A DNA stretch of 64,000 nt from Megalobrama amblycephala. Lineage: Eukaryota; Chordata; Actinopteri; Cypriniformes; Xenocyprididae. Under the pieces are notes generated by a model, which was given only the letters and a program-made list of their open reading frames with translations, was not told where the DNA came from and did no database searches. Positions 28,736 through 39,160 of this stretch are shown here, one piece after another. Made by a program: the position numbers and the translations under genes. The stretch is from the NCBI RefSeq assembly GCF_018812025.1, contig NC_063044.1, positions 47,372,077 through 47,436,076 of the forward strand. Reading direction: 5' to 3'. Numbering within the stretch: position 1 is the first letter of the stretch; each line of letters begins with the position of its first letter.

Positions 28736-29914
28736 TAGGGGTGGGACAGAATATCGATATGGCGATATATCGTCATCCTTCTCTGTGCGATACGAGAATC
28801 GTATCGCTGCGGCAAATATCGATATTTTAATTTTAAAAAAAATAAAGCGCTATATATAGATGTCTTTGCTCAAAGCGTCCTACTTCAAGGCGGCGCTCGA
28901 CACATGAATGAGGGAAACGTGAACTTAAGTTAACTAGCCTAAGAAAAAGAGGTTATTAACAGGATGGCGGACAGCAGTGTGAGTAAAATAGATGCCCCAG
29001 CCACGTTTAAGTTCAAAGTCTTGACGCACTTTTATACCATTGATGTGACAGTCGTAGACATCTTTGACGTTCTTCACCGAGCGCTTAGATATACACGGGA
29101 GCATTTGAAAGCATATATTAGGGATCCTCTGATAGACGCCTGCTTTCGAACGCTCCCGTGTATATCTAAGTGCTTGAAGAACGTCTAAGGGTCTGTTTGC
29201 ACCTGGTGACTTCATGCATTTTCTCTGATCGGATAGCTATCCGATCGTGAAAAAAGACCAGGTCTAAATGCCTAAATGCCTAAATACGCATTTGAGACGG
29301 ATTTAAATCCGATCGCTCAAACCACTTCAGGAGATGGTCTGGGACGCATTCCAGTCAAAACTGTCTATGCTCAGTCTAAATGCATCTGGTTGTTGAAACT
29401 ACATATGTAAATTTTACCTCTCCCAAAAATACTAAAACTGAAACATGTGAGAGTCAGATATGACAACATCACACATCGCCGCAGATCTCTTCAGCAAGCT
29501 GACGCGCAAACGGCCGCATATGAAAGTGAAAGTAAGTCGCAGACGCATAACTCACAATTATCTTCATTAAAAGTAATGAGACCTTATACCAGTGCTGTTG
29601 CCGCTCTCTCCTATTGCAGTCTTTGATTTTGAAATTAACTGATGGTCAATAAAATGCACCTCATATTTCTTGCTTTCGGTGACGTGATCTCTATTAAATG
29701 TACATATAAGATCGGATTTATCCGTTAACCTGCACTTAACCTTTTCACGTGCATTTTGTTTTCATATTAAGACCAATATCGCGATGTATCATTATAGGAT
29801 TGTCTAGCGATATATCGATTATCGCAGAATCGCTGACTCGCGATATTATCGTTATCGTGAGCCATTTATCGTGATCGTATCGTATCGTGAGGTACCCTCC
29901 GATTCCCACCCCTA
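28736..29914. mobile_element. hAT-type non-autonomous element with 8-bp target duplication
   Basis: The left TAGGGGTGGGA and right TCCCACCCCTA ends are perfect inverted repeats. They are flanked by GTAAAAAC at 28728-28735 and 29915-29922. Subterminal regions are full of cgatatatcg-type words at both ends. An internal stem pairs gcgcttagatatacacggga (29081-29100) with tcccgtgtatatctaagtgc (29153-29172). No transposase. Confidence 0.9.
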
Positions 29915-29922
29915 GTAAAAAC

Positions 29923-31224
29923 ACTACATAGACATATGAACAACATTAAAAACTTGATTTTCACCACAGGGGGTCTTTAAATTGTAGTCTGTTGATTACA
30001 AATTACATGATGAAAATTGTAGTTAGTGACGATTACTAATTTTAGGAAATGTATTCTGACTTTGATTACTTTTAGATTACTTTTGACCTGACTTGTTTTT
30101 CACTTAGATTTAAATATGATTATTGTTTTAAACAAAAAAAATTAACAGAAAATATTTGTCATTCTTTGTTGTCAACATGATTGGATTTTTTAAAGGAAAT
30201 TGTAAGAGTAAAAAGAATCAGGGAGAGCCATTCAGAGAGCCATTGTGTGAATAATATGTAATCATGTAATCCATAAAAATTAACTAATCTGATTATGAGT
30301 ATTTTAAAATGTAATATAATCTAATTACAAGTCTACGCATTCCAGATTAGGCTACATGTAATACCCCAGCACTGATAGTAAATTACTTGCAGACGAAACA
30401 CAATAAATGTGTCATCATGTTATCTTGCTGTCGGATACGGAAGCCCTAAACGGCCATGGATTATTATTATTTATTTTTTTTTCTATCTTGTTTTCTCGTG
30501 ATCTCGAGATAATAAAAGTTGTTTTGTCGTGATCACGACTTAATCTCTGCTCTAAATTACATAAATGTGCCAACAGGTGGCAGTATATTACCAAATATAA
30601 CTGGTGATGCGCTGTAAACATCCATTTTACTGTATTAGTTCATATTGGCTCAGATTGTACGAGTTTCAGACAGAGATAGTTTCGTGACCGCTTTATTTTG
30701 TGCAGTATTGTGTGCCTTAAGCGATTAACTTAACTGTTAAATGACTGATTATACTTATTTTGCTTGAAAGTGTATTATCGTTCTGACTAGTTGCATGACT
30801 CGCCACAGTTTCATGACCGCAATAGTTCAGTGTGATACTAAACTTATTGCTTATTAAAACTAATTTTGATGTCACTGTATATTATTCTGTTTGAACCTTA
30901 TTGTGTATCTTTAAGAGACGATTTTAATCGCCGTTTCAGTGTTCGTTTACCTAAATATGTCACTTAATGTATATTGATAAGAAATATGATTTATAGCCTA
31001 TGTCATTTAATTCAGTGATAGTGTGTAACCTATTGTATTTTCTACATTTCTTTGTAGGAAACAGCACACATACACATAAACACGCTTTTCAAACAGTATC
31101 CCAAGATTGTTTTAGCCTATATCAACTGGATTAAAGTTTATTTGTTTTGTTTTTTTGGAAATCTGGAGTATTGCACCTCTTTTTAATGGAAGATAGGAGG
31201 AAGAATATAATTAAACACATTATG

Positions 31225-31303
<79 letters not shown>

Positions 31304-32330
31304 TTTTATGAGTACGGGAAATAAAGTTGGTTTAATCTAAAAGGTTTTAGAATTACAGAATAATCTAGCATCTTTCTGAAGGCACTCTGCCTGCGCTTAT
31401 GTTAATTACACAAACAATATGTTAAGTGTATTAAACAGTGATTGATTAGCCTATATGTATTTATTTATTGTAAACTTTATTATTAAATGAAGTAAACATT
31501 TAGCTGAAATATCCGCAAGATATAGACCTTATGTAGCCCCGCCCCTTTTCAGCGTTGCGCTCGTTGTCTTTTGACTTCCGGTTTGTATTTCCACAGCGAT
31601 ATTACGTTTATGAATGAACTGCTCGTTTTAAAATCTTCCCGATCTACTGACATTTGTTAAGACATCTGCTTTAAACATAACAATGCTCATGATAACTTTC
31701 ATTGACTCTACAACAAGTAAATCCACTCAACCAAATTGAAATTTAAACGGTTAGATTCATTGTAACTAAGTTCTAAATGTGCTTTTCTGTTAAATTTGTA
31801 GTTTAGACCATAATTAAACACAGGAATAAACTGTATGTGGGATTTGAAACTCCATCATCCAGAGCAGTATGAAACTCCCTGTAGCCTATCTTTGTAGTTT
31901 ATTTGTTTTTTAACTGCTAAATGATCCTGAGATATTTTTTTTTATGAGTGTTGCCTTAGTAGCAGTTTATAGCATTAGGAGCTCTGAATGTTTTTGGGGG
32001 GATTCCTTTTGCATTCTTCAGGGACAGGTGTGAATGGTCTTGAACATGAACCTGTAAGTGCTCTGGGGGGATGCATGTGTTCCTTTAGTATGATAAGTAG
32101 AGAGCATAATAGGCCAGCCAGACAGTATTGTTTGGATGTAGTAGTGGAATTTTGATTAGCATTTGCATTGAAATTATAATACTTTGATGGAAAATACTTA
32201 GATCTCTACCCTCGACACATGGTCTAGCACCCTGTCTATTCTTTCAGTTTATCTACTACAATATAAGACCCATATATGTATTATTCACTTATTTATTTTC
32301 TTACTTTTTCCATTTCAGAATGCCAAGATG
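29923..32330. other. Intergenic AT-rich stretch with a microsatellite
   Basis: No gene recognised. (AT)n at about 31229-31286 is followed by a T tract. A palindromic tcgtgatctcgagataat and tcgtgatcacgact segment at about 30495-30540 is a known type of fish repeat. The rest is unstructured. Confidence 0.4.
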
Positions 32331-32349
32331 TCATCGGACCACGACCCAC

Positions 32350-32520
32350 TGGATGTATGCAAATACATGATTGCACATTTCATAGTAAAGACGAAGAGAG
32401 GATGCTGCAGACACTACAATAATGGATACACAAACACTGTGTAGCAAGTGCAATGTTCGCATGTGCTTCTCGGATGAAAAGAACTGTCTTAGGGTCTATA
32501 ACTGCAAAACACAGGCTTCA
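32350..32520 (+). pseudogene. piggyBac transposase C-terminal zinc-finger remnant
   Basis: Two adjacent frames read RGCCRHYNNGYTNT and CSKCNVRMCFSDEKNC, the Cys-rich C-terminal finger of piggyBac-type transposases. They are offset by a 1-bp frameshift next to a TAG. No DDE core precedes it in this window, so it is only a tail fragment. Confidence 0.55.
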
Positions 32521-33199
32521 TTCAAACCACATTGAAAGTGATAGAAGAAAAAGTTTCATAAATACATTTTTTCAATATTTTTATTAATAAATGCTTATTC
32601 AAAAAAAAATATGATTGTTGTGTGATTATTACTCATGATATATACTGTTATGGGGCTAAGTAAGCAATCAACCCTGCAAATTAATGCTTAAATGCTCTGT
32701 ATATCTGTTCAGACAAAGTGAGCACAAATACAGAAATTCTGCTTCTAACAAGGCCCAACGTTGCAGTATTACAACCTTTCCCTAAAAACTTACTAAAAAG
32801 TAAAAAATCTTTAAATTCTACATGAGGGGCCTCCTAAAACAATATCTGAGAGGTCAAAAAAATGTTTGCTCTTTTTTCTTCTATATTTGGGTTTTACAGG
32901 GTTAAACATTCCGAAGTTTGATATTTTCTGATAATGTCTGTTGTCAATAACAACGAAGCTGCATAACAAACCGTGACTCACTGGCGCCATCTTGTGTCCG
33001 CTTAGAGACTGTATTGAAAATGACTACTCGTGTTGCCAGGACGACTGTTTTGTACATTGTAATGGATTATAAAGTAACAAGCTGGATGTACATTATCCCT
33101 TACATCATAGGACCTTCATTTCAAATAAAACAGATTATAGAAAGAAATTATTGTTTTGTCTATATAATACAACTAGGATAAAAAATGGGATTTGATTTT

Positions 33200-33332
33200 G
33201 AGAAAAAAAAATTAATGACTCGAGACTTGACTCGGACTCGTGACAAAAGACTCCAGACTTGACTCAGACTCCAGTGATAAAGACTTCAGACTTGACTCGG
33301 ACTCCAGATAAAAGACTCATGAACATCTCTGT
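33200..33332. repeat. Short degenerate tandem of gacttgactcggactcc units
   Basis: Three to four copies of a roughly 40-bp unit containing agacttgactcggactcc directly abut the duplicated channel exons at 33333. Confidence 0.6.
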
Positions 33333-33934
33333 CATAAATACATGTTTATTCATGAGTAATTCAGGCAAACCAGGGCATGTATACCTGTCTGGGTGAATTT
33401 GGGGGTGGTCCAACATAAGTTGCCCTGCCTTCAGACTCTGAAGAACTCCCTGCTGAGACGTTGCTGAGACGGCGAGCCATTTTCATCTCCATCTCAATCT
33501 CAGCGTCCATTTCTGCATCATCTTTAGCGTTCTTATTGCTCTGCTCCAGGTGTTTCATCAATACAGCCACCACCACGTTAACCATCACAAACTGAGCCAT
33601 CAGCACAAAGGTGACGAAGTAGATGGGGGAGACCAGAGGCAGATAGGAGACGCAGTTCTTATCTTCTGCTTGATCGCACTCTCGCAGAGTGTCCTGAACA
33701 TATGCAACATGTTAATGACTAAACCTGCACCTGTGAAACTCTCTCAATGCAGTTACAGAAGAACAATGAAAACCTCTTCTGTGTTATAGTACCTTCATTA
33801 TGCCATTCCAGTTGTCCCCCGTCCATACTCTGAATAACGTTAAAAAGGCCATTCCAAAGTTCTCAAACGTAGCATGTCGACTTAATCCTTCACATGGGTT
33901 TTCGTCAGTGCATTCATAGATGAAAATATTGGTA
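33333..33934 (-). pseudogene. Displaced duplicate of two cacna1h exons (repeat IV P-loop and S6)
   Basis: 602 bp match 53983-54584 with about nine differences (about 98.5% identity), in the same minus orientation. It includes the whole S6/proximal-tail exon with its donor, and the [11 protein letters not shown]-loop exon. In the P-loop exon the acceptor CTAG is altered to CTATG, so no AG remains at the boundary. Amino-acid differences include HLEQ for HLEE and RRLSN for RCLRN. It lies downstream of the gene's last exon and directly abuts a MITE half at 33935. It is probably a non-functional recent duplicate. An assembly error is possible, but the junctions differ at both ends. Confidence 0.8.
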
Positions 33935-34315
33935 AATATCCGAATCATGATTCGATACACTGATTCATTTATGGTCTGATGCTTCCTGAAGCAGTGTTTT
34001 GAAATCGGCCATCACTAAATAAGTCATTATTTTGTTTTTTTGGCACACCAAAAATATTCTTGTCGCTTTATAATATTAACATTGAACCACTGTACTCACA
34101 TGAACTGGTTTAAATATGTTTTTAGTAACTTTATGGATCTTGAGAGAGGAAGTGTCATTGCTCCCTATGCAGGCCTCACTGAGTCATCAGATTTCAACAA
34201 AAATATCTTAATTTGTGTTCCTAAGATGAATGAAAGTCTTACGGGTGTGGAACGACATGAGGGTGAATAATTACTGACAGAAATTTTCATTTTTGGGTGA
34301 ACTAACCCTTAACGA
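33935..34315. repeat. Right half of an AGGGTTAGTTCACCC-family MITE
   Basis: Matches about 24450-24801, including tcctgaagcagtgttttg and the terminal GGGTGAACTAACCC. The left half is missing, and the break point is the duplicated-exon junction. Confidence 0.75.
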
Positions 34316-34619
34316 CAGCTTTCTGAATAATCTTTGACCAGAATCATTTTAAAATTAGGTGCCTTTTTACTGAGAAATTGTTTAATAACCAGCCAGATAA
34401 GTCATGAATAACCCATAAAAAATTATCACATTTATAGCTGCTGACGATGCTGTAAGATGATTTTATACTTAGCAAAAAAGAAAAAAAAAAAGAGCAAGAA
34501 ATGTCTTCCCACTTTCAACTGCTGAAAGCAAATTTCTTAAAATGGGTAAATATTTGTATGAACACAAAAAGATTAAACAACTGAGACATAAACTGGATAC
34601 ATTTGACGAACACTAATGG
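34316..34619. other. AT-rich spacer
   Basis: Nothing recognisable. Confidence 0.35.
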
Positions 34620-35215
34620 AACGGGTCCCTGATCAAAAGGGTCAATATAGCACTCAGTATCTGGTGTGGTCACCACTTGCTTTAAGTTCTGCATCTCATC
34701 TTCATGGATTGCACCAGATTTGCCAGTTCTTGCTGTGACGTGTTACTCCACTCTTTCACCAAGGCACTTGCAATTTCTCGAACATGTCTGAGGAGACACG
34801 ATGGTTACATGTTGGCACTGCAATGACGATCGGCTGTCCTTCCTGTCTCTCTGTAGAGATGTAGGCGTCTTACATTACGGACATTGCAGTTTATTGCTCT
34901 GGACACATCTGCAGTCCTCATGCCTCCCTGCAGCAGGTCTATGGCATGTTCACACCTGTAGGTGGTCAGGGACCCTGGGCATCTTTCTTCTGGTGTTCTT
35001 CAGAGTCAGTAGAAAGGTCTCTTTAATGTGCTAAGTTATTGTAAAGATTATGTTAATAGTCGACTGCCTGTAAACTGTTGTGTATTACTGACTGTTCCAC
35101 AGGTGCATGTGCAATAATTGTTTGTTTCATTGATCAACCATGAAAAATATAGTTTAAGGGATGTTTCTTTTTTACTGACTTTATTAGCTTATCATAATTT
35201 GCCGATGTCTGGAAA
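34620..35215 (-). mobile_element. Internally deleted Tc1/mariner-type element
   Basis: Stretches such as attgcaccagatttgccag and acatctgcagtcctcatgcc, and the tail with ccacaggtgcatgtgcaat, are familiar from a fish DNA transposon whose transposase lies on the minus strand. The frame is broken and the centre is deleted. Confidence 0.5.
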
Positions 35216-35740
35216 AGAGCAGTGTAAAACTTTCTTAAAAAAAACATCCTTTTGTTTTCCAAAAAGAAAAATCATACTGATTTGGATCAAGTCCATAATA
35301 TCTGATTGAATACCAATAAAGTGTGGTCTATATTTTTATCAGAATTATTTTGATAAACATGACACAATATAACATTAAGATTACATGAAAACTGTTATAT
35401 AAAAACAGATTTGTTAGCATTGGCAAAACCGAAGGTGCCAGAATAACACACGAAACACACACGATCGTCGTCATCGGTGAATTCGGCCAATTGTAAAACA
35501 CCTTTGTCATCATCTGACCCCATGCTGCTGCTCTGAAGAAGCTGCACTGACTGCACCAGATGGCTGCTCTCAAATTGCTCTTGCGGTACTTTGATGGCAT
35601 ACATCACAGTGACGTGGTGTCGGCACTGTCTCAAGATTTTTAAAGGAACTCAATGGTGAAGTCAAACACACCTTATGAAAGGCAGCAGACAGGGCATATT
35701 TGTTTCAACTGGGCACATGTAAAACATTATGAACTTACTG
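35216..35740. other. Intergenic stretch with an isolated minus-strand ORF
   Basis: An 80-codon minus-strand ORF (35634-35395) has varied composition with a DDDDR acidic patch. It matches no family I recognise and has no visible partner exons. It is not called as a gene. Confidence 0.3.
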
Positions 35741-36307
35741 ACATATCCCTTGGTTCCCTGAATGATCTATGATGCTTTGGGGAAACACCTTTCTCCAAAA
35801 AATACTCAAGCCTCATTGGAATAACGACATTGCACCGCGATGTCCAAAGGCGTTCAAGTGTACAAATTAGGGGTGGGAACACTCCCTATATAATGTGGAG
35901 CTGAGTGACATGTCCTCAGAATCTTTCAACAGGACAAGCAGTTCACGAAAAACCCTGAGCATAAGTGACACGGCATGATCCCAATGTCTCGTTCCCTCAT
36001 CTCAAGGAATTAAGGTTATGTCAGTAACCGGAGACTTTCCCTTTCAATATTGGTCTTTCAACGTTGCATCATCGATTACACAATGGGGAACATAATCCAA
36101 TCACATTATTTAAAATGAAGGTCTTGTTTCTCAACGAATGGACGTTTATCATCGCCAGCCTGATCGCTGATCTCATATCGTCCACTGAGGCGTCGTCAGA
36201 CTGCTGCGGGCCAAACGGTACAGGGCGAAGATTCTGCAGATGAACTCCAATGGAGATGCAAGGTACACCGAAGACAAGGTGCCACGGACCCGGAGGGGTT
36301 ACATAGG

Positions 36308-36440
36308 TGCCATATCAGCAGCCATATCACCCTGTAGCCCAAGACTGGTTGCCCACTGAAGCTAAGCAGGGCTGAGCCTGGTTAGTACCTGGATGGGAGA
36401 CCTCCTGGGAAAACTAGGTTGCTGCTGGAAGAGGTGTTAG
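36308..36440 (+). repeat. 5S rRNA-derived SINE head (SINE3-like)
   Basis: The words gaagctaagcagggctgagc, ctggttagtacctggatggg and agacctcctggga match the internal promoter region of 5S rRNA with scattered changes. The flanking gttgctgctggaagaggtgt is not 5S. It is a retroposed 5S-like SINE; it is not a functional rRNA gene. Confidence 0.7.
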
Positions 36441-36640
36441 TGAGGCCTGCAGGGGGTCTTTTTGGTGGGGCCCGGAGAGTGGCCTGTCACGCTTCTTTAT
36501 AACATGACAGAAGCTGAAGCATTTCGTGCCTAAAACAAGGCAAATTGTGACTCGAAGGCAGGGGGCTGCTTCTACTATGAGAGTGAGGAAGAGTTGGAGG
36601 AGGAGCTCTGATACTGATGCACTTTGTGAATATAAACATA

Positions 36641-38176
36641 CAGGGAGTGCAGAATTATTAGGCAAGTTGATTTTCTGATCATATTTTTTTCCCAAGCACA
36701 TTTTACCAATTCCAATCCACATCAATCTTAATAACTACTATTAATATTGTTTTTAATCATTTATAAGTGATATATAATTGTTCATGAAGGCTGGAAATGA
36801 AAAATGCCTTATATTCAGGTGTGCAGAATTATTAGGCAAGTTTTCTTTTACAGGCAAAATGAGCCAAAAAAGAGATTTAACTCAGACTGAAAAGTCAAAA
36901 ATTATTAAATACTCATGAGAAGGACGCAATACTAATGCAATACTAGAAATTGCAAAGTTAAAGCATGACCAAGGGACAGCAAAATGCTCATTGGGTCAGC
37001 GGGGTCAGACAAAAACAGGTGGAAAAGAAAAGACACATGTTAACTGCAAAATAATTAAGAATTAAGGTGAAGAATTAAGTGTGAAACCATCAGGAACCCT
37101 TTAGTCTCCAGCGCCACCATTTTCCAGAGCTGCAACCTACCTGGAGTCTCCAGAAGTGCAAGGTGTTAGGATCTCAGAGACTTAGGTTAGCTAAAGAATC
37201 CTAAAAAATGACCTGCACTTGATAAGAATCACAAGCTGAAGTGTTATAAAATACATGAAGACTGGGTTTTAATAGGGCTTATAGACAGACAGCTTGAGAA
37301 TGACTCCTGATGGACCAGCACCACATCCTCTTGTACCACTGTTTGAAGAATTTATCCAGAATCTGGCAGTAAGGTGTTTGAGTTCACTTTTAGTCCATCT
37401 CTTATCCTGAAATGTCTGTCTTGCAGAGATGGACTAAAAATGATCTTCCAAAACTTACTGCCAGATTCTGGAAGATAAATTCTTCAAACAGTGGTACAAG
37501 AGGATGTGGTGCTGGTCCTTCAGGAGTCACTCTCAAGCTGTCTGTTTATAAGGCCTATAAAAACCCAGTCTTCATGTATTTTATAACACTTCAGCTTGTG
37601 ATTCTTATCAAGTGCGGGTCATTTTTTAGGATTCTTTAGCTAACCTAAGTCTCTGAGATCCTGAGACCTTGCACTTCTGGAGACTCCAGGTAGGTTGCAG
37701 TTCTGGAAAATGGTGGCGCTGGAGACTAAAGGGTTCCTGATGGTTTCACACATAATTCTTAATTATTTTGCAGTTAACATGTGTCTTTTCTTTTCCACCT
37801 GTTTTTGTCTGACCCCGCTGACCCAATGAGCATTTTGCTGTCCCTTGGTCATGCTTTAACTTTGCAATTTCTAGTATTGCATTAGTATTGCGTCCTTCTC
37901 ATGAGTATTTAATAATTTTTGACTTTTCAGTCTGAGTTAAATCTCTTTTTTGGCTCATTTTGCCTGTAAAAGAAAACTTGCCTAATAATTCTGCACACCT
38001 GAATATAAGGCATTTTTCATTTCCAGCCTTCATGAACAATTATATATCACTTATAAATGATTAAAAACAATATTAATAGTAGTTATTAAGATTGATGTGG
38101 ATTGGAATTGGTAAAATGTGCTTGGGAAAAAAATATGATCAGAAAATCAACTTGCCTAATAATTCTGCACTCCCTG
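36641..38176. mobile_element. Foldback mariner-type element, two long inverted arms
   Basis: It is flanked by TA on both sides, with ends CAGGGAGTGC and GCACTCCCTG. The two arms of about 740 bp are nearly perfect reverse complements meeting near 37405, at a tttagtccatctc and gagatggactaaa stem. Each arm carries the start of a mariner-like transposase (SQKRDLTQTEKSKIIKYS, in broken frame). The element is thus an inverted duplication of a transposon 5' part. It cannot encode transposase. Confidence 0.85.
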
Positions 38177-38661
38177 TATACTGTGACTTAATGCGCTGCA
38201 CAGCGGAACAGCCAGAACACAAAGGCCACAGACAGACACAAGAGCGGACAGTCTTGCTGTTGCCGTCATGAGTGGATGAGAGCAAAGCGGTGGCAGTGCC
38301 GGACTGCCATTGCAAAGGTATACAGGCATGTGATGGGCTACAGGAATTCAGCCAGAGCTGAAGCGGCCGCATGTGAAGCAGGCCCAGGCGACACATTATT
38401 GAGGCTACTGCCATCAGTCAAAGTGCTCTCTGAAAGCTATTTAATGGAAGGGACTTTCCTTTCTTGAACATCACAAGCGAGTTCATGACAGCCTGCAAGC
38501 GCTTCAGTAAGGTGGGCTTGCATAGTAGAAGAGTCGAGACCCATGAATGGGATGTGTTGAGTGGGCTGGCGTTTGCTTCTTTTCTGAAAGTTGGTCATAA
38601 GCCCCAAGTACTAAAGGTGGTTGACTGGCATAAATTTGTTGCTATTCATTGGCCGTCATGA

Positions 38662-39024
38662 GTGGATGAGAGCAAAGCGTCGGCAGCACACTACACTCTA
38701 TTACTGAAAACAGCAGAGTTTGATGCTCATGTCATCTCAGTGAGGACAGGTAGAGCCCTCAATGGCAGCTTCCGCATGGGCACGGCACAGGCAGATCTCA
38801 GAACTCATTTCTATCCAGAGATTGATGTGTTCCTTGCAGATAGAGCAAAGCTTTATATCCATCTTCGGTTCACCGCAATGCTCAAAGGGGATTGGCGAAG
38901 TGTAATCCGCTTTTTGGTGATGAATAAATGGCAAAAAGAAGCTTGCGTCTTGCAGTTGAAGGAGAAAGATTCTGAGGACATGTTACTCAGCACTGTGTTA
39001 TATAGTGAGCGTTCCCACCCCTAA
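38662..39024 (+). CDS. Unrecognised 120-codon ORF in a repeat context
   Basis: The open frame has protein-like composition (for example MGTAQADLRTHFYPEIDVFL). It has no domain I recognise, and the window shows no start context or partner exons. A near-duplicate of its first bases (gtcatgagtggatgagagcaaagcg) occurs at 38268. It most likely belongs to the surrounding mobile element or is a processed fragment. Confidence 0.25.
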   Translation: MDESKASAAHYTLLLKTAEFDAHVISVRTGRALNGSFRMGTAQADLRTHFYPEIDVFLADRAKLYIHLRFTAMLKGDWRSVIRFLVMNKWQKEACVLQLKEKDSEDMLLSTVLYSERSHP

Positions 39025-39160
39025 CTTGCAAGCTTGAATGCTATTGGACATTGTGATGCAATGTTGTTATTCCAGTGATGCTTCAGTATTTCTGGGTGTT
39101 TCCCCATAGCGCCATAGATGACGCAATGTCGAGAGACAGATATTGAAAGGGAAATTTGCA

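Larger units (their letters stand above)
35741..39160. mobile_element. Composite repeat bounded by inverted copies of a ggttccctga/gggaac-type element
   Basis: 35755-35925 and the reverse complement of 38980-39130 are similar over about 150 bp. Shared words include ggggaaacacc, aataacgacattgc and ttaggggtgggaac. A partial direct copy starts at about 36045. The inverted pair encloses a 5S-derived SINE (36308), a foldback mariner (36641-38176) and a 120-codon plus-strand ORF (38662-39024) of unknown origin. I cannot say whether it is one element or a pile-up. Confidence 0.45.

Noticed and set aside
35395..35634. 80-codon minus-strand ORF with an acidic patch
   Set aside because: Composition is protein-like, but there is no family match I can name, no partner exon and a repeat-rich neighbourhood.
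36308..36440. Functional 5S rRNA gene
   Set aside because: Only the internal-promoter half resembles 5S; the ends are SINE sequence and many positions differ.
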